Shown here: one piece after another, positions 61,638 through 64,000 of the stretch
Layout: every line of letters begins with the position of its first letter
Position numbering within the stretch: the stretch's first letter is position 1
Origin: JANMZR01 sp040385875
GTDB lineage: Bacteria > Bacteroidota > Bacteroidia > Cytophagales > Spirosomataceae
Assembly: GCA_040385875.1 (NCBI GenBank)
Contig: JAZKGO010000076.1
Location: 8,343-72,342 of the forward strand
Reading direction: 5' to 3'
Length of the DNA: 64,000 nucleotides
Made by a program: the position numbers and the translations under genes
The notes under the pieces: model-generated
Database searches by the model: none
The model's input: only the letters and a program-made list of their open reading frames with translations
What the model was told of the DNA's origin: nothing

Positions 61638-62150
61638 ATGGATAACAAGAAATTTGCCAAAGAATCACTCACCATTATGACTGAAATGGTGCTACCCAAT
61701 GATACCAATACATTGAATAATCTCATGGGAGGCAGGTTACTCTACATGATGGATGTGGTGGCAGCAGTAGCAGCTCAAAAGCACTCAAATTGCCTCGTAG
61801 TGACTGCTTCGGTTGATAATGTATCTTTTGCCGAGCCCATCCCATTGGGCTCAATAGTGACACTTCAAGCCATGGTCACGAGAGTTTTTAATACTTCTAT
61901 GGAGGTGCACATCAATGTTTGGGCCGATGATTACCCCAATAATAGACGATTTTCGACCAATCAAGCGTTCTATACTTTTGTTACCTTGGACAGTTCCACA
62001 AAGAGGCCCTGTAAATCACCCGAAATAGTGCCTGAATCTGATTCAGAAAAGGAGTTATTTGCTGGAGCTTTGCGTCGCCGTCAACTTAGGTTGGTTTTAG
62101 CTGGCAAAATGAGCCCAAAGGATGCGGAGGAACTTCGTTCTATTTTTTGA
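61638..62150 (+). CDS. Acyl-CoA thioesterase (hotdog fold)
   Basis: A 170-residue protein with the hotdog pattern of the YciA/BFIT group: NDTNTLNNLMGGRLLYMMD holds the Asn and Gly-rich loop before the hotdog helix with Asp, VVTASVDNVSFAEPIPLGSI the central strand. It hydrolyses acyl-CoA thioesters in the cytoplasm; chain-length preference is unknown. TAAATTTG at 61616-61623 fits the -7 pattern and would give a very short leader. Confidence 0.92.
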   Translation: MDNKKFAKESLTIMTEMVLPNDTNTLNNLMGGRLLYMMDVVAAVAAQKHSNCLVVTASVDNVSFAEPIPLGSIVTLQAMVTRVFNTSMEVHINVWADDYPNNRRFSTNQAFYTFVTLDSSTKRPCKSPEIVPESDSEKELFAGALRRRQLRLVLAGKMSPKDAEELRSIF

Positions 62151-62206
62151 TGTTCCACAACTTAGGCGCACATTTTTAGTCCATTTATATAAATCTATAT
62201 AGAACT

Positions 62207-63118
62207 GTGAAGTTTTTATTATTTGCTTTTTTTATTTCCTTTCAAAGCTTTGGCCAGATATTGAAAGATCCAATTGCCAAATCTTGGATCATCGAAGGTC
62301 TCAATAAGTCGTATAATTTTCAATTTGCCGAAGCGGAGGAGATTTATAACAAGATTAAAGTAAAATATCCCAATAATCCCGCTTATTCAACCCTAATGCA
62401 TATGATGCTTTATACTCAATATGCACCTGTTAAGGATTACCCTAAAGGCAAAAGTCTATACTTGTATCATTTAAATAAATCTGTTGAACTTTCAGAAAAA
62501 ATGATTCAAAAAAATGAAAATGATACCGAAGGAATCTTTTTTATGTTAAGTTCACTNNNNNNNNNNNNNNNNNNNNNNNNNNNNNNNNNNNNNNNNNNNN
62601 NNNNNNNNNNNNNNNNNNNNNNNNNNNNNNNNNNNNNNNNNNNNNNNNNNNNNNNNGCTTATATTTATTTAAAGCATGAAAACAGACCTGATAAAGCTTT
62701 GGGCTTTATTAATTTCTTATTAGAAAAATATCCCAATAATTTATTGTTTAAAACCCGTAAAGCAGAAAGCCTAATTGGATTGAATAGGATTGACTTAGCC
62801 GAGCCAATTGTAAATGAATTGCTGAAAACATCAGGGAGAGTTTACCCATTAGCTGGAGCTGTTTTTCAAGGAATTATTGACGAAAAGCATAACAAGAATG
62901 ATAAAGAGGCAGTAAACAACTATAGAAAGGCTCTAAAAATATCAATGGATATCCGTTATACCAAAGACTACCATGCAATTGCCTATTTAGGTTTGGGAAG
63001 GATTGCGCTCAAAGGAGGCAATAAATCATTAGCAAAAGACTATTTTAAAAAAGCGATTGAATTAAGTGAGTATACAAAAACTACAGCCGACGCTAAAAAA
63101 TATTTAAAAAGCTTATAA
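62207..63118 (+). CDS. Exported TPR-repeat protein (interrupted by gap)
   Basis: A GTG start at 62207 is chosen because it directly begins a signal peptide (KFLLFAFFISFQSFGQ). The rest is built of tetratricopeptide-like helices: FQFAEAEEIYNKIKVKYPNN before the gap, and RPDKALGFINFLLEKYPNNL, KAESLIGLNRIDLAEPIVNE and LGLGRIALKGGNKSLAKDYF after it. The 100-N gap at 62557 hides an unknown length in the middle. It should be a periplasmic scaffold or assembly protein. A hairpin follows its stop codon at once. Confidence 0.82.
   Translation: MKFLLFAFFISFQSFGQILKDPIAKSWIIEGLNKSYNFQFAEAEEIYNKIKVKYPNNPAYSTLMHMMLYTQYAPVKDYPKGKSLYLYHLNKSVELSEKMIQKNENDTEGIFFMLSSXXXXXXXXXXXXXXXXXXXXXXXXXXXXXXXXXXAYIYLKHENRPDKALGFINFLLEKYPNNLLFKTRKAESLIGLNRIDLAEPIVNELLKTSGRVYPLAGAVFQGIIDEKHNKNDKEAVNNYRKALKISMDIRYTKDYHAIAYLGLGRIALKGGNKSLAKDYFKKAIELSEYTKTTADAKKYLKSL
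62557..62656. other. Assembly gap, 100 N, inside the TPR gene
   Basis: Placeholder gap of fixed length; the frame agrees on both sides but the real number of missing bases is unknown. Confidence 0.98.
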
Positions 63119-63121
63119 AAA

Positions 63122-63144
63122 AAGCGACCTTACGAAGGTCGCTT
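63122..63144. terminator. Bidirectional hairpin between convergent genes
   Basis: AAGCGACCTT (63122-63131) and AAGGTCGCTT (63135-63144) form a perfect 10-bp stem with loop ACG, with A and T flanks. Confidence 0.85.
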
Positions 63145-63171
63145 CTAAAACTATAAGTAAGTATAAATCTC

Positions 63172-63696
63172 TCAAAACTTAAATGTTACCCCAAGGTTTG
63201 CATTACTGGAACCACCAGCGCCTAATTCAAGAAATGCTCCTATGTTATTTGCAAAATAATATCTGCCACCTATGAATCCACCAAAATATATACCACTTCC
63301 GTAGCTACCTCCCAATGATCCACCATAATAATCGTTGCTCCAACTGAAGCTTCTATAACCTAAGCCAGCTCCTGCATATAAATCCAATTTATCGTTATTC
63401 AATTGTAATAACTTATTTACATGGTAGGATCCACGACCACCAATATAAATTGCGGTAAATTTATCATTTCCAAAATAGGTATGTGATAAAAAGCTTGCAG
63501 AACCACCCACACTAATTTCGTCAGTGATGCCTACTTCAAATGATGCACCCAAAGGAATACCGCCACTGTAATAGGAATTTAATCCTATCCCTAAATTCAA
63601 TAATTTATCCCCATTTTCAAATTGGGAATAGGCCGCCGGAGTATTAAATATGAATGCAGCTCCGATTACTAGAAAACCTAAGAGTAATTTTTTCAT
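63172..63696 (-). CDS. Small outer membrane beta-barrel protein
   Basis: A 174-residue protein with a signal peptide (about 1-24, PAAYSQ), a Gly/Tyr/Ser-rich alternating pattern over the whole mature part and a terminal Phe (LGVTFKF). This suits an eight-stranded OmpA-like or OmpW-like barrel. YYGGSLGGSYGSGIYFGGFI is a Gly-rich loop and strand. Role unknown; proteins of this kind are abundant in Bacteroidota outer membranes. Confidence 0.8.
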   Translation of the reverse strand: MKKLLLGFLVIGAAFIFNTPAAYSQFENGDKLLNLGIGLNSYYSGGIPLGASFEVGITDEISVGGSASFLSHTYFGNDKFTAIYIGGRGSYHVNKLLQLNNDKLDLYAGAGLGYRSFSWSNDYYGGSLGGSYGSGIYFGGFIGGRYYFANNIGAFLELGAGGSSNANLGVTFKF

Positions 63697-64000
63697 GATT
63701 GTTTTTGTTTATTTATAATTTAAAAATTTAAAACTTTCCAAAGTAAAAAAAATCAATTCGATTTACCGCAAAAAATCCAATAAACTTACCATTTTATTTA
63801 GTAAGCGGTTTATTACACAAATAAAATAAATTTATTTTTATCTACAAATGAATAGGTAGTGTTTTTTGAAATTTAGGAATCAATTTTCTATTTCTTAGGT
63901 TTTATTAAAAGAGGGTCTATTTTTATCTCTTAATCCCTAATTATTTAAAAAGGTTGGTTACCTTTGTGTTGTTTTGAATAATTCTAAATAAAGCTATGCA
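63697..64000. other. AT-rich region at the window end
   Basis: It holds the promoter of the barrel gene and, at 63959-63966, TACCTTTG, which fits the -7 pattern and may start a gene beyond the window. No coding frame is seen. Confidence 0.4.

Overview
The window is a draft scaffold piece (five runs of exactly 100 N) from a low-GC member of the Bacteroidota, most likely the Cytophagales. The evidence is a gliding/T9SS type-B sorting domain, TonB-dependent receptors, the lipoprotein form of TamA (TamL) with TamB, LytS/LytTR signalling pairs, a single-membrane-subunit succinate dehydrogenase, -7 promoter elements of the TAnnTTTG type, and no Shine-Dalgarno sequences of note. No tRNA, rRNA, CRISPR array, insertion sequence or prophage was seen.

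Layout. 1-3.7 kb: end of an Mla-type lipid transport cluster, an AI-2E family permease and a small unknown gene. 3.8-6.8 kb (minus): a LytTR regulator with two LytS-like kinases, one of them degenerate. 7.1-9.5 kb: a vanadium haloperoxidase-like lipoprotein and two small membrane proteins. 9.7-12.4 kb: a second Mla cluster. 12.5-13.8 kb (minus): three small metal-related or secreted proteins. 13.9-22 kb (minus): tamB-tamL, an LolA-like protein. 22-29 kb: two M48 peptidases, DUF4382 and DUF6799 proteins, a TonB receptor and dodecin. 29.4-33.1 kb (minus): a PepSY membrane protein, a siderophore receptor with two Fur-like boxes, and a zinc-peptidase-like lipoprotein. 33.3-37.2 kb: tonB, blaI and an M56 (BlaR1-like)/TonB fusion. 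37.3-42 kb: DUF5916 protein, then MFS transporter, YafY-type regulator and DinB on the minus strand. 42.3-45.2 kb: gluconate-dehydrogenase-like pair and a DCC protein. 45.2-48.1 kb: large T9SS substrate. 48.6-52.2 kb: sdhC-sdhA-sdhB. 52.4-64 kb: lysS, YqgE, YtxH, a DxDD-motif protein, moaC, a mobA-like gene, thiamine pyrophosphokinase, GT39, rarA, thioesterase, TPR protein and a beta-barrel protein.

The most interesting signals are regulatory. Four scattered genes (start codons at 3472, 9001, 9710 and, on the minus strand, 13669) share a three-part upstream architecture, TRTGAATT-N17/18-ATWRTRTAACA-N22/23-CTTTG, with the start codon always about 40-44 nt further on. This looks like one regulon for envelope and small stress-type proteins. 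The tonB and blaI promoters each carry two copies of AACTA-N6-TAGTT (one copy has AACTG) at an identical 20-bp spacing, the expected footprint of the BlaI encoded there. An M48 peptidase and an MFS transporter 19 kb apart share a near-identical leader directly before their start codons. Several intergenic spacers in operon-like gene pairs are made of short degenerate words in direct and inverted copies.
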